Shown here: positions 8,288 to 16,111 of the stretch, piece by piece
Position numbering within the stretch: the stretch's first letter is position 1
Layout of the letters: each line of letters opens with the position of its first letter
Source of the DNA: an uncultured Clostridia bacterium
GTDB taxonomy: Bacteria; Bacillota; Clostridia; Christensenellales; Borkfalkiaceae
Assembly: GCA_947087265.1 (NCBI GenBank)
Contig: CAMUBY010000009.1
Location: 1 to 43,849, forward strand
Direction of reading: 5' to 3'
Length of the DNA: 43,849 nucleotides
Notes under the pieces: generated by a model
The model's input: only the letters and a program-made list of their open reading frames with translations
Databases searched by the model: none
Told to the model about the DNA's origin: nothing
Position numbers and translations under genes: made by a program

Positions 8288-9231
8288 AGTACGTTTTTTT
8301 CGACATCGAGTGTGCGTGCGTGTATAAGAATGTTGCGAAAATTTGCGCGTTCGGGTACGTCGTCACCGATGAAAAATTTAACGTGATTGTCCGCGAAGAT
8401 ATTTTGCTCAATCCCAAGGGGAAGTTTCATTTGACCGACCGCAAAGGGAATGAGGGCTTGGTGCTTCCTTACGAGTATGAAGATTTCAAGCAGTATCCCG
8501 TGTTTTCCGCCGAGTATCCGCGCATTAAAGCGTTGCTGGAAGATAAGGATGCCGTTGTGCTGGGACACGCGACGATGAACGACGTTAACTATCTGAATTT
8601 GGAAACGCGAAGATATAAGCTTCAACCGCTGAAATTCGCGTTTTACGATACGCAGTTCTTTTATATGAACGTAACGGGCAACTACGCGCGGCAGTACGGT
8701 TTGGAGGCGATGGTGGAAGAACTCGGCGTAGATTTTACGCCTCACCGCGCGGTAGACGACGCTTATGCAACCATGTGTGCGTGTAAAGCGATTTGCGCGC
8801 GTGAAAAGACGGACGTACACGGACTTGTTTCGCGCTACGGAATCCGTGCGGGCCGCGCAGGCGGCGGCAACAGTAAGCCGCTCACGTCCGCAGGGCAGAA
8901 AAAGTATTTTGCTCTGCGCGAAAAGGAAAAAGAGATTCGCGCCAAAGCACACGAGCAGTTTTACCGCTTCGTCAACAAATATAACCACAAAAAGAAAAGC
9001 GGCAGACTTTCGGGGAAAATATTCTGTTTCGCCAAAGAGATTGAAGAGGACGTTGAAACGTCGCTGAATTTGCTTTCCGCCATTTTTGAAAGCGGCGGCA
9101 CGTATACCTCCCACCCCGCGGAATGTAACGTGTATATCACGCGCGAAGAGGACGGCGTACGCTATCAGAACGCGGTCGCAAGCGGTGCGGCGGTCATTCC
9201 TTTCAGTACGATTGCGGAGGCGTTGAAATGA
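8284..9231 (+). CDS. DEDDh 3'-5' exonuclease with C-terminal BRCT-like domain
   Basis: A 315-aa nuclease of the RNase T / DNA polymerase III epsilon superfamily. The DEDDh set is visible: Asp7 and Glu9 (FFDIEC), Asp100 (GHATMND), His154 and Asp158/159 (HRAVDDAYAT). It is followed by a basic linker (about 190-245) and a C-terminal segment (about 246-315: SGKIFCF, GGTYTSHP, NVYIT, GAAVIPFSTI) that reads like a BRCT fold. That composition suggests a DNA repair or RNA-processing exonuclease; the substrate cannot be told. It overlaps serS and the following methyltransferase by 4 nt each, so the three are translationally coupled, a gene order with no obvious functional logic beyond tRNA/rRNA metabolism. 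Confidence 0.85.
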   Translation: MKYVFFDIECACVYKNVAKICAFGYVVTDEKFNVIVREDILLNPKGKFHLTDRKGNEGLVLPYEYEDFKQYPVFSAEYPRIKALLEDKDAVVLGHATMNDVNYLNLETRRYKLQPLKFAFYDTQFFYMNVTGNYARQYGLEAMVEELGVDFTPHRAVDDAYATMCACKAICAREKTDVHGLVSRYGIRAGRAGGGNSKPLTSAGQKKYFALREKEKEIRAKAHEQFYRFVNKYNHKKKSGRLSGKIFCFAKEIEEDVETSLNLLSAIFESGGTYTSHPAECNVYITREEDGVRYQNAVASGAAVIPFSTIAEALK

Positions 9232-10511
9232 ATCTGCCCGAAGATTTTTTATCGAGAATGAAAGAAAGGCTGGGAGATGAATTCCCTGCCTTTTTGCAAT
9301 CTTACGAAAATCCGCCGCAAAGGGCGCTTCGCGTGAATCCCTTAAAAATCGACGCGGATGAATTTGTAAAACGTGCGCCTTATCCGCTCGGGGAGAGAGT
9401 AAAGTGGGCGGAAAGCGGTTTTTATATCGCGGAGCAAAAAGCAGGGAGCGATGTTTATCACTATGCGGGTCTTTACTATTTGCAAGAGCCTTCCGCCATG
9501 TGCGTTGGGGAACTTACCGTAAACGCGAAAAAAGAACGCGTGCTTGATTTATGCGCCGCGCCCGGGGGCAAGACGACGCTTGTCGCCGCGCAGATGCAGG
9601 GCGAGGGAATCTTAATTGCCAACGAAATCGATTTCGGCAGAGCGAAAATTCTTTCGCAGAATATCGAGCGACTGGGCGTGAAGAACTGCGCGGTTACGAG
9701 CGCGGAACCCAAACAAATAGCGGAACGCTTCTCCGAATATTTTGACCTTGTACTGGTAGACGCGCCCTGTTCGGGGGAGGGAATGTTCAAAAAAGAACCC
9801 GAAGCGGTGCCGCATTGGAGCGTGCAGAACGTAAAAATGTGCGCCGCGCGTCAACGCGATATTTTGGAACAAGCTGCCTCGACGGTTTGCGGCGGCGGCG
9901 AACTCATGTACTCCACCTGTACGTTTGCGGAGGAAGAGGACGAACGGCAAATCCGCAGTTTTTTAGAACGGCACCCCGAATTTCAACTCGTTGAGGAACA
10001 TAAACTCTACCCGCATACCGCAAAAGGAGAGGGGCATTACTGCGCGCGGCTCCGAAAAACGGACGGAGAAAGGAGAGAGCCGAAACGTTTTCCCGTTACA
10101 AGAAACGCGCAGGCAAACCGCGCGTTCAAAGAATTTGCGGAGGATTTTTTCGTTGCAATGCCGCAGGGGGAAATTACCGCGCGTTCGGACGGCAGAATGT
10201 ATTTGCTGCCGAACGGCTTGCCTGCGCTCGGCGTCCGAACACTTCGCACGGGGGTGGAACTCGGCGAATGGGACGGCAGAATTTTCAAACCAGCGCACGC
10301 GCTTGCAATGAGCATGAAGCGTGAAGAATGTAAACGGTTTGTGTCGCTTTCGCGCGAGGAGAGCGTAAACTATCTGCGCGGAGAACCGTTGGAAAGAAAA
10401 CTTGAAAACGGCTGGTGCGTCGTCGGCGTGGAGGAATATCCCTTGGGGCTTGGCAAATGCGTGAACGGCGTTATAAAAAACCACTTTCCGAAGGGACTCA
10501 GAAAGCGGTAA
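9228..10511 (+). CDS. rsmF: 16S rRNA m5C methyltransferase, RsmF/NSUN family
   Basis: A SAM-dependent RNA (cytosine-5)-methyltransferase acting on rRNA. The 427-aa protein shows the SAM loop DLCAAPGGKT (107-116), the two family cysteines in DAPCSGEGMF (Cys181) and YSTCTF (Cys231, catalytic), and a long C-terminal region (about 290-427) like the ferredoxin-fold/PUA-like tail of RsmF (YebU). The N-terminal RALRVNPLK segment is also typical. Start codon at 9228 overlaps the exonuclease stop (ATGA). Alternative assignment is another NOL1/NOP2/sun member such as RsmB, but the C-terminal tail and missing NusB-like N-domain favour RsmF. Confidence 0.9.
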   Translation: MNLPEDFLSRMKERLGDEFPAFLQSYENPPQRALRVNPLKIDADEFVKRAPYPLGERVKWAESGFYIAEQKAGSDVYHYAGLYYLQEPSAMCVGELTVNAKKERVLDLCAAPGGKTTLVAAQMQGEGILIANEIDFGRAKILSQNIERLGVKNCAVTSAEPKQIAERFSEYFDLVLVDAPCSGEGMFKKEPEAVPHWSVQNVKMCAARQRDILEQAASTVCGGGELMYSTCTFAEEEDERQIRSFLERHPEFQLVEEHKLYPHTAKGEGHYCARLRKTDGERREPKRFPVTRNAQANRAFKEFAEDFFVAMPQGEITARSDGRMYLLPNGLPALGVRTLRTGVELGEWDGRIFKPAHALAMSMKREECKRFVSLSREESVNYLRGEPLERKLENGWCVVGVEEYPLGLGKCVNGVIKNHFPKGLRKR

Positions 10512-10550
10512 AATTGACGGCGGGCGCGTGAGTAAGGGTTAAAAATCACA

Positions 10551-10579
10551 GAGGCGGAAATTTATTCCGCCTCTTCTTT
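10551..10579. terminator. Terminator of the serS operon, overlapping the 3' end of the pnuC-type gene
   Basis: Stem gaggcggaa (10551-10559) with ttccgcctc (10565-10573) followed by ttcttttt. The right arm encodes the last residues (EEAE) and stop of the convergent pnuC-type gene, so one sequence is both coding and terminator. Confidence 0.85.
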
Positions 10580-11290
10580 TTGTGTTTCGTTTTTCTGATT
10601 GTTTTGCTGTTTTTTCTGCATTCGCAGCCAGTTGACAAAGCCGTAAAAATCGTTTGCAAGGAATGCCACAAAGCACACAATCATGGCAACCGCTTCGAGA
10701 TTTTGGCGCGCTTCGAGCGACCAAAGCACGATAAGCACAATGTCGTTGGCGGAATAAGCAATTCCGTAATACGAGCTTCTGCGCAGCAATAAATAAACGG
10801 CGTAAAAACTTGTGAATACGGAAACTGCGCTCCAAATAAGGTTCGCGGTTTTCAGTGCGCCGAGAATAAAATAGAACGCCACTGCCACCGCCACGCTGAG
10901 CAGAAAAGACAGCCCGTATTCGGTTAAGGAAAGACGGTTGATTTTTACTTGTTTGCGGTCGCCCGAAAAGGGATTTCTCAGCCAGACGACGGCGGTTGCA
11001 ATTGCAATGGGCGTATTCATGCCGAGCGTCGTGAACATTTCTCCGTAATAGTGAGAAGCATATGCGACGATTCCGTAAAATACCGAGAATAAGATGGAGA
11101 GGAACTGACCGATTACATTTCCCTTTGCAATGAACAGTAATCCCGTTACGCCGATTAAGGACGCCGCAAGGCTGTAATAGTTTGTGTTTTTGCACAGAAT
11201 AAATGCGAGAATCATTCCGACGACGGAAATTCCCCAAAGGCAGTATTCAAATACAGTAATGCTTTTGAAAAAGTCTTTGATTCGTTTCAT
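10562..11290 (-). CDS. pnuC: PnuC-family vitamin/nucleoside transporter
   Basis: A 242-aa inner-membrane facilitator of the PnuC family, which moves nicotinamide riboside (PnuC), thiamine (PnuT), riboflavin (PnuX) or other nucleosides by facilitated diffusion and metabolic trapping. About seven hydrophobic helices are visible. Family-like features are NDIVLIVLWSLEA and NDFYGFVNWLRMQ near the end (related to the NxxYxxYxW signature). The tail is polar (QQNNQKNETQKEEAE). The presence of nadA in the window makes nicotinamide riboside plausible but this is inference; no NR kinase is seen. There is no Shine-Dalgarno directly before the ATG; instead a 101-nt structured leader with attenuator-like features precedes it. 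Confidence 0.85.
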   Translation of the reverse strand: MKRIKDFFKSITVFEYCLWGISVVGMILAFILCKNTNYYSLAASLIGVTGLLFIAKGNVIGQFLSILFSVFYGIVAYASHYYGEMFTTLGMNTPIAIATAVVWLRNPFSGDRKQVKINRLSLTEYGLSFLLSVAVAVAFYFILGALKTANLIWSAVSVFTSFYAVYLLLRRSSYYGIAYSANDIVLIVLWSLEARQNLEAVAMIVCFVAFLANDFYGFVNWLRMQKKQQNNQKNETQKEEAE

Positions 11291-11391
11291 AATTTAGCCG
11301 TAGTAAACAAAAGGCACTCCGACAGCGCATCTGCTAAGACCTATCGATGCGCTACGGAATGCCGAAACATTCTCTGTACCCGGTGGCACTT
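11291..11391 (-). ncRNA. Structured attenuator-like leader of pnuC (class unassigned)
   Basis: The predicted transcript starts at about 11391, 1 nt before AGUGCC (11390-11385). Mutually exclusive stems are visible: GAAUG/CAUUC (11372-11368 with 11361-11357) as a small hairpin; or GGCAUUCC (11363-11356) with GGAGUGCC (11320-11313), an 8-bp stem enclosing AGCGCAUC/GAUGCGCU and followed at once by UUUUGUUU (11312-11305), i.e. a terminator. The 5'-terminal AGUGCC can pair with the same GGCAUU and so compete with that terminator. CCGUAG (11357-11352) can also pair with CUACGG (11303-11298) just before the ATG. It does not fit TPP, FMN, preQ1, NAD or T-box consensus as I know them. Confidence 0.6.
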
Positions 11392-11397
11392 TTCTGT

Positions 11398-11426
11398 ATT
11401 ATAGTCTATTTTCAAAAAAATTACAA
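11398..11426 (-). promoter_or_regulatory. Promoter of the pnuC leader
   Basis: On the minus strand TTGTAA (11426-11421), 17-nt spacer, TATAAT (11403-11398). It sits between the lipoprotein terminator and the structured leader, so the leader begins essentially at +1. Confidence 0.85.
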
Positions 11427-11443
11427 GTCTTTTGTAAAAAAAA

Positions 11444-11468
11444 CCTCGGCATTTGCCGAGGCTTTTTT
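11444..11468. terminator. Terminator of the large lipoprotein gene
   Basis: Stem cctcggc (11444-11450) with gccgagg (11455-11461), flanked by A-runs on the left and T-runs on the right, so it can work on both strands. It ends the minus-strand lipoprotein transcript 20 nt after its stop codon. Confidence 0.85.
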
Positions 11469-11480
11469 TATTACGTTTCG

Positions 11481-14400
11481 TTAGTCGTTGTAAGGACTGT
11501 TTTCGTCTTCGGGCTGCTCTTCGGGTGTTTCTTCCGATTTCACAACTTTCAGTTTCGGCTCTTTTTGTTCTTTCTTTTGTTTTTGCGGTTTGCTTGCGGA
11601 GCGCTTGCTTCTGTTTTTCAGCATTTTTCTTACGAATACCGCTACAATCGCGAAGAGGAGTACGAACGAAAGGAGACTTGCGGAAACAATCAACCATACG
11701 TTGGTGTCGCTTCCTTCGGTCGTTTCTTCCTCATCGGTACTTGTGTTGTCGTCTTTCTGGTTAAGCTTGGAAACCGTCTTATCGTTTGCGCTGAAATCGA
11801 GGAACTGAACGTATTCCTGCGAACCTGTGACCTCGTTTGTCGCGTATTCAAACCAAATGATTTTTTCTTCCTGTTTGGACTGGTCGTAATCGTAACCGAG
11901 CCAGTCTTCGTGAACGGTTTTATCGTATCTCTCGTAGTCGGGCGAATCGTAGAGCGTGTAGGTGTAATAGAAAGCATGAGACGCGGGAAGTTTATCGTCT
12001 GCGTCCAATTCTTCTTTTGCAAATTCCACGTACTCGGAAAGGAGAGAATCGTAATCGCCTGCGCTGGCATTGCTGTAATCGTCGAAGAAGACGTAACCGC
12101 CCTGAGGGATATTCGTTTTCCCGTCGCGCGAGCCCGCCCAGATTTCAAGGCGGTAATCTTTCGCCTTGCTTCCTGCACGGACGTAGAAGGAAACGTCTAC
12201 CCAATCGGAAGTGGAAGATACCGCAATGCACGTACCTTTTTCTGTCAATTCCGCAGGAACGGTGTAGCGGACGAAATTACCTTCGGTGGGAAGGGGAGCA
12301 ACCTTCTGCGTATATTCTTTGGTCGACTTATCGTAGTAAGCATAGAAGTCGTCGCCGTTTTTGTAGAATACAATCTTGCCGTCAGTCGTAACGAGGTTGC
12401 CGTCGTCGTCGGTTTCAAAGTTTCTGAGGTTGGCGTAATAGGTGCCGTTGGTCTCGCCCTTTTTCAGATAGAGTCCGTTTTCTTCGAGCGTGTAAATAAT
12501 TTCCGCTTTCTTCTTATCGGTCGGGTCTTCCGTAATATTGCCGTCGTCATCGTACCAGTAGGTGGTTTTCGGCATTGTGGGAGCAAGCGTATTGTTGAAA
12601 CCCTTGTCTACGTCGGAAACGTCGATGAGGTACAGGTATGCGGTTGCGCCTCCGCCGACTTTCACGCGCATGCTGATTTTCTGGGAACCGTTTGCGGATA
12701 CGGAAGCCGTTTTCGCAAAATAGCCGTAAGCAGGCAGTTCGCCCGAAGCAGTATTCAGAATAACGAGCGGTTGATTTGCAACAAATCCGTTTCTGTTGGA
12801 ATCGCCGAAGATAGATTTCCACCAGTTCATTGCGCTCGAATTGTCCGTTGCAATATTTCTCAGCGCGTTGTTCCAGGGAGCGGTTCCGACCATATATTTT
12901 TCTACGTTTTCCGCTTCTGCGTTAAGAAGCCCCGAATACAATCCCGTTTTCTGCAACTCGTCGGGGGTAAGCGCTTCGTTTGAGCCGTCTACTTCAATGG
13001 TGCCGCTCTGTTTGCCGGAAAAGTTAAGGGGCATGCCCAACTCGCCGTTCTTGAAAGGAGTGGTCGCCTGGTTATCGTCGAACTTGGAATCGGAAGTAAC
13101 TCTGCCCGTAAGCGAAACGGATTGCGAACGGTCGCTAGAAGTGGAAGCATAACCGTACTGCGATTTGCTCATTTCCATCGTTTCAAAGTTTGCGAACGCC
13201 GCATAGCCGTCGTCGAATGAGTTTGCGTTTGCGCCCGCAATCGTGGTGGGACCGTAGGAAAGTTCCAGCGAGAAAGTGTGCGGTTCTTTCGTTTCGTTCT
13301 TTACGAAGAAGAAACACTGTGCCCAGCCGTCGTAAATATCTTTTGTTTCTTCGTTGATATCTACGGTTGCAATCGTTGTGGAATCGAATGCGGAAATGGT
13401 CGTTTTATTTTTGCCGTCAATCAGCGTCGCGCTAGCGCCCGTTTTGCCGTTACGGATTCTGCTCGTTTTTACAAAGAAGGAAACAAGCATATAACTGTCG
13501 GGTGCAAGGGTGAACTTGGGGCTTTCCACTTTTGCGGTGTAAGCCGCGCCGTTGGTGGAAAGCAACATAATGATATTGTCGTTGCTCGCAAACGGGAAGT
13601 TTTTGAAATCGTTTTCAAATATGTTTTTAAGATAGCCGTTGCTGGCAGAAAGCGTTTGCAGATTGCTTAATTTGTAGAGGTCTGCAAGACTCTTTTCGTT
13701 TTCGGGTACGTTTGCGTCGGTGCGGTTGTCGGGAACGATATCCGCACTGTCGTATTCCTTCGCGCCCGAAAGTTCTTTGGTCGTGTCAACGGTAACGTTG
13801 TCGAGGTCCAGCGTTTCGAATTCCGCATGCAAATCGAGCGCATATTGGTACTTGCCGAGCTTGGTTGCGTCGAAAATCTTTTCTTCTTTCTTGGAATTGA
13901 GTTCGCACGTTTCGCCGAACGTAACGTTTTTGACGTAGTCGGCGTCGGAAATGATTTCGCATTCCAAATCGTCGAAGAACGCGTAACCGTTCACCTGTTC
14001 AAAGCGGAAGTCGTTATTGCCCATGCCGAGTCCGAGTACGATTTTGAACGTGCTCGTCGCAAAGGTGTTTGCGCGTACGTAGAGCGTGTACTGTGCCCAG
14101 CCGTTATTATCCGAAACGTCTTTGGTGTTGATGTTTTTAATCTGCATCTGGTCGAGCGTGTTGCCGCCGACCGTATGCGTTACGCCGATATAAGCGCCTG
14201 CGTCTTTCGTGACTTCTACTTCTTTGTCCTTGTCGCCCTTATAATAGTGCTTTAAGTTGGAAGTTTTCACCCAGACCGAAACTTTTGCGGCGGTGCCTGC
14301 GGCAAGTGATATGGTTGTGCTCGAAGTGTAGTACTGCGCGGTGCCCAAAACGTCGTACTGCTCGGAGTTGTTGTGAATCATGAGGAGGTTGTTGCCTGCG

Positions 14401-15023
14401 TCCTCGTCCGTTTCCGAATAGCGCGTCAAAAGCGTTTCGCCGAGTTCCTCGCGCAAATTTTTCACGTCGTCGTAATCGATGGTGTACTTGTATTCCGCGA
14501 AGAGTTTTGCCTCGTCCGAATTTGCGTCGAGGTCTTTGATTTCCGTTTTGTATTTTTCATAAAATCTCAGGCGGTCGTAAGCGGTAACGCTCTCGTCCTT
14601 CCAATGCGCGGCTACTTCCTTAATCACGGCGGCGGTATCCGTTTCGCTGTCTTTATCGGGGAAGCCTTTTCCGTTGTTGTAGCCCGGTTTGGTAAGATAG
14701 TCCCATTCTTCGGTATTCACAATTCCCGAAGCGGCGCTCGAAGTGGGCGAGCCGGAACTGAACGACCAGCTGGTAGGCGTATAAATGAGCGCGCGTTTTT
14801 CATCGAGCTCGGTGTTCTTTTCAGAATAAAATTCAAAGTTCCCGTTTTTCAGAAGCTGGTTGTCCACTTCTGTGACGGCGGTGTCGTCATCGTCGTCATC
14901 GTCGCTCGGGTCGGTGTTGCCGCAAGCAGTTAAAATGCCTGCCGAAAGCGTGAGCGACAAAGCAATGGAAAGAGCGGTTACCGAACGTTTTTTCCATTTT
15001 TCGTTGAGAAAAAATTTAGCCAT
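11481..15023 (-). CDS. Large surface lipoprotein with repeated jelly-roll-like modules and C-terminal membrane anchor
   Basis: An 1180-aa exported protein. The N-terminal signal ends in a lipobox (LTAC, Cys34) followed by Asn/Asp-rich DDDDDDD. Three related modules can be read, each with a ligand-binding-style jelly-roll ending 'GWAQYTLYVRA...GYAFFDDLE' (about 210-350), 'GWAQCFFFVKN...GYAAFANFETM' (about 490-610) and 'DWVDVSFYVRAG...GYVFFDDYSN' (about 900-1000), similar to carbohydrate-binding-module folds. A transmembrane helix (about 1109-1131) and a 49-residue Lys-then-Glu-rich cytoplasmic-type tail close the protein. Having both a lipid anchor and a C-terminal helix is unusual. No catalytic domain recognised; probably binds polysaccharide at the cell surface. 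GAAGGAAA precedes the ATG. Confidence 0.85.
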   Translation of the reverse strand: MAKFFLNEKWKKRSVTALSIALSLTLSAGILTACGNTDPSDDDDDDDTAVTEVDNQLLKNGNFEFYSEKNTELDEKRALIYTPTSWSFSSGSPTSSAASGIVNTEEWDYLTKPGYNNGKGFPDKDSETDTAAVIKEVAAHWKDESVTAYDRLRFYEKYKTEIKDLDANSDEAKLFAEYKYTIDYDDVKNLREELGETLLTRYSETDEDAGNNLLMIHNNSEQYDVLGTAQYYTSSTTISLAAGTAAKVSVWVKTSNLKHYYKGDKDKEVEVTKDAGAYIGVTHTVGGNTLDQMQIKNINTKDVSDNNGWAQYTLYVRANTFATSTFKIVLGLGMGNNDFRFEQVNGYAFFDDLECEIISDADYVKNVTFGETCELNSKKEEKIFDATKLGKYQYALDLHAEFETLDLDNVTVDTTKELSGAKEYDSADIVPDNRTDANVPENEKSLADLYKLSNLQTLSASNGYLKNIFENDFKNFPFASNDNIIMLLSTNGAAYTAKVESPKFTLAPDSYMLVSFFVKTSRIRNGKTGASATLIDGKNKTTISAFDSTTIATVDINEETKDIYDGWAQCFFFVKNETKEPHTFSLELSYGPTTIAGANANSFDDGYAAFANFETMEMSKSQYGYASTSSDRSQSVSLTGRVTSDSKFDDNQATTPFKNGELGMPLNFSGKQSGTIEVDGSNEALTPDELQKTGLYSGLLNAEAENVEKYMVGTAPWNNALRNIATDNSSAMNWWKSIFGDSNRNGFVANQPLVILNTASGELPAYGYFAKTASVSANGSQKISMRVKVGGGATAYLYLIDVSDVDKGFNNTLAPTMPKTTYWYDDDGNITEDPTDKKKAEIIYTLEENGLYLKKGETNGTYYANLRNFETDDDGNLVTTDGKIVFYKNGDDFYAYYDKSTKEYTQKVAPLPTEGNFVRYTVPAELTEKGTCIAVSSTSDWVDVSFYVRAGSKAKDYRLEIWAGSRDGKTNIPQGGYVFFDDYSNASAGDYDSLLSEYVEFAKEELDADDKLPASHAFYYTYTLYDSPDYERYDKTVHEDWLGYDYDQSKQEEKIIWFEYATNEVTGSQEYVQFLDFSANDKTVSKLNQKDDNTSTDEEETTEGSDTNVWLIVSASLLSFVLLFAIVAVFVRKMLKNRSKRSASKPQKQKKEQKEPKLKVVKSEETPEEQPEDENSPYND

Positions 15024-15201
15024 AAAATTTCCTTCATTTCAGACGGCAAACGAATACGATACCGTCCGTTATTTTTAGCGATATACCCTATTTTAATATA
15101 AATCGGGAAGATAGGCAAGCAATTCCGCATGAAATCGCAGAAAAAAAGAAAATTTTTTTAGAAGGAGCGCAAACTTTGTAATAGTAGGGAGGAAAAACTT
15201 T
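15024..15201. other. Intergenic region between divergent lipoprotein and TauE/SafE genes
   Basis: AT-rich, with two imperfect -10-like stretches on the minus strand near 15080-15105, but I could not place a convincing -35/-10 pair on either strand. No RNA gene seen. A good SD (agggagg, 15186-15192) belongs to the gene at 15202. Confidence 0.5.
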
Positions 15202-15558
15202 GTGAGGGGAAAAACAGGAAAATTGATTCTTGGCGGCGCGGCTACGGGCGCGGCGAACGGGTTGTTCGGGGGCGGCGGCGGAATGATTGTCGTTCCCGTA
15301 TTGGAACGGGTGGGAAAACTGAGCGCGCTTTCCGCCCACGCTACGGCGATTGCGGTCATTCTGCCCGCGTCGCTCGTGAGCGCAATCGTCTATTTGTGGT
15401 ACGGGCTCATTCCGCTGCAAACTTTTGTGCCCGTGGCGCTCGGCGTGCTCCTCGGCGGGGTGTTGGGCGCAAAACTGTTATCGAGAATTTCCGCGCGCGC
15501 CGTCACCTTTATTTTTGCCGCGTTTATGCTGATTGCCGGCATCAAGATGGTGATATAG
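15202..15558 (+). CDS. TauE/SafE (TSUP) family membrane protein, N-terminal half-size
   Basis: A 118-aa protein with about four hydrophobic segments and the TauE/SafE signature G-x-x-x-G-x-x-[NG]GLFGGGGGMIVVPVL near the N-terminus. Full TSUP permeases (sulfite, sulfonate and related anion exporters) are about 250 aa and consist of two such repeats; this gene supplies one repeat and its neighbour, 1 nt downstream, the other. Start is GTG at 15202, chosen because agggagg lies 9 nt upstream. It probably acts as a heterodimeric exporter with the next gene; substrate unknown. Confidence 0.85.
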   Translation: MRGKTGKLILGGAATGAANGLFGGGGGMIVVPVLERVGKLSALSAHATAIAVILPASLVSAIVYLWYGLIPLQTFVPVALGVLLGGVLGAKLLSRISARAVTFIFAAFMLIAGIKMVI

Positions 15559-15559
15559 T

Positions 15560-15946
15560 ATGTCGTTTCTTATTTTTTTTCTTTCGGGAATCGCAGGCGG
15601 AATATTGGGCGGAATGGGCATGGGCGGCGGAACCGCGCTCATTCCTTTGCTCACCATTTTCTGCGGCGTCGAACAGGGGGCGGCGCAGGGCATTAACCTG
15701 CTTTCCTTTCTGCCCATGGCAATCTTCGCACTCTCCATTCATGCCAAGAGCGGGCTTTTACAGAAACAGGGTATTCTGCCCATCATTTTAACGGCGCTTG
15801 TTTTTTCGGTGCTGGGTGCGTTGCTCGCCGCGTACCTTCCTTCCGCCGCGCTCAGAAAAGGATTCGGCGTGTTTCTCGTGATTCTCTCTTTCTTCCAGTT
15901 CAAAGCCGCATTTCCTGCAAAAAAGCCCCGAAACGGAACAATTTAA
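15560..15946 (+). CDS. TauE/SafE (TSUP) family membrane protein, second half-size
   Basis: A 128-aa companion of the preceding gene, with about four hydrophobic segments and the repeat signature GIAGGILGGMGMGGGTALIPLL. The ATG lies 1 nt after the upstream stop codon, so the pair is translationally coupled. Together the two proteins (246 aa) equal one usual TSUP permease. The stop codon between them is clean and each half keeps its own glycine-rich signature, so this looks like two real subunits and not a frameshifted gene. Substrate not deducible; neighbours give no sulfur-metabolism context. Confidence 0.85.
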   Translation: MSFLIFFLSGIAGGILGGMGMGGGTALIPLLTIFCGVEQGAAQGINLLSFLPMAIFALSIHAKSGLLQKQGILPIILTALVFSVLGALLAAYLPSAALRKGFGVFLVILSFFQFKAAFPAKKPRNGTI

Positions 15947-15983
15947 CGGCGTAAAAAATTATAAAATTTTTTCAAAAAGGGTA

Positions 15984-16012
15984 TAGACAAATCGGGTATC
16001 CTATGGTAAAAT
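15984..16012 (+). promoter_or_regulatory. Promoter of the ppx-maf-mreB-like operon
   Basis: TAGACA (15984-15989), 17-nt spacer and TAAAAT (16007-16012) preceded by TGG, an extended -10. Predicted start near 16019 leaves a 93-nt leader to the chosen ATG. Confidence 0.75.
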
Positions 16013-16111
16013 ACTATCAACAATTATTATGGAAGAATAGACGAATTTCGCAAAAAACAGGTGGATAACCGCGAGTTTGTCGTTCAAATATGCCACGGTG
16101 GGTTTTTCGTT

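Noticed and set aside
8107..9114. 335-codon frame opposite the exonuclease gene
   Set aside because: Antisense shadow; the sense strand has a full DEDDh motif set and coupled overlaps.
11291..11400. T-box or TPP riboswitch in the pnuC leader
   Set aside because: GGTGGCAC appears on the wrong strand and the TPP CUGAGA / ACCUGAUCUGG elements are absent.
11565..12983. 472-codon frame opposite the large lipoprotein gene
   Set aside because: Antisense shadow; no SD, promoter or domain.
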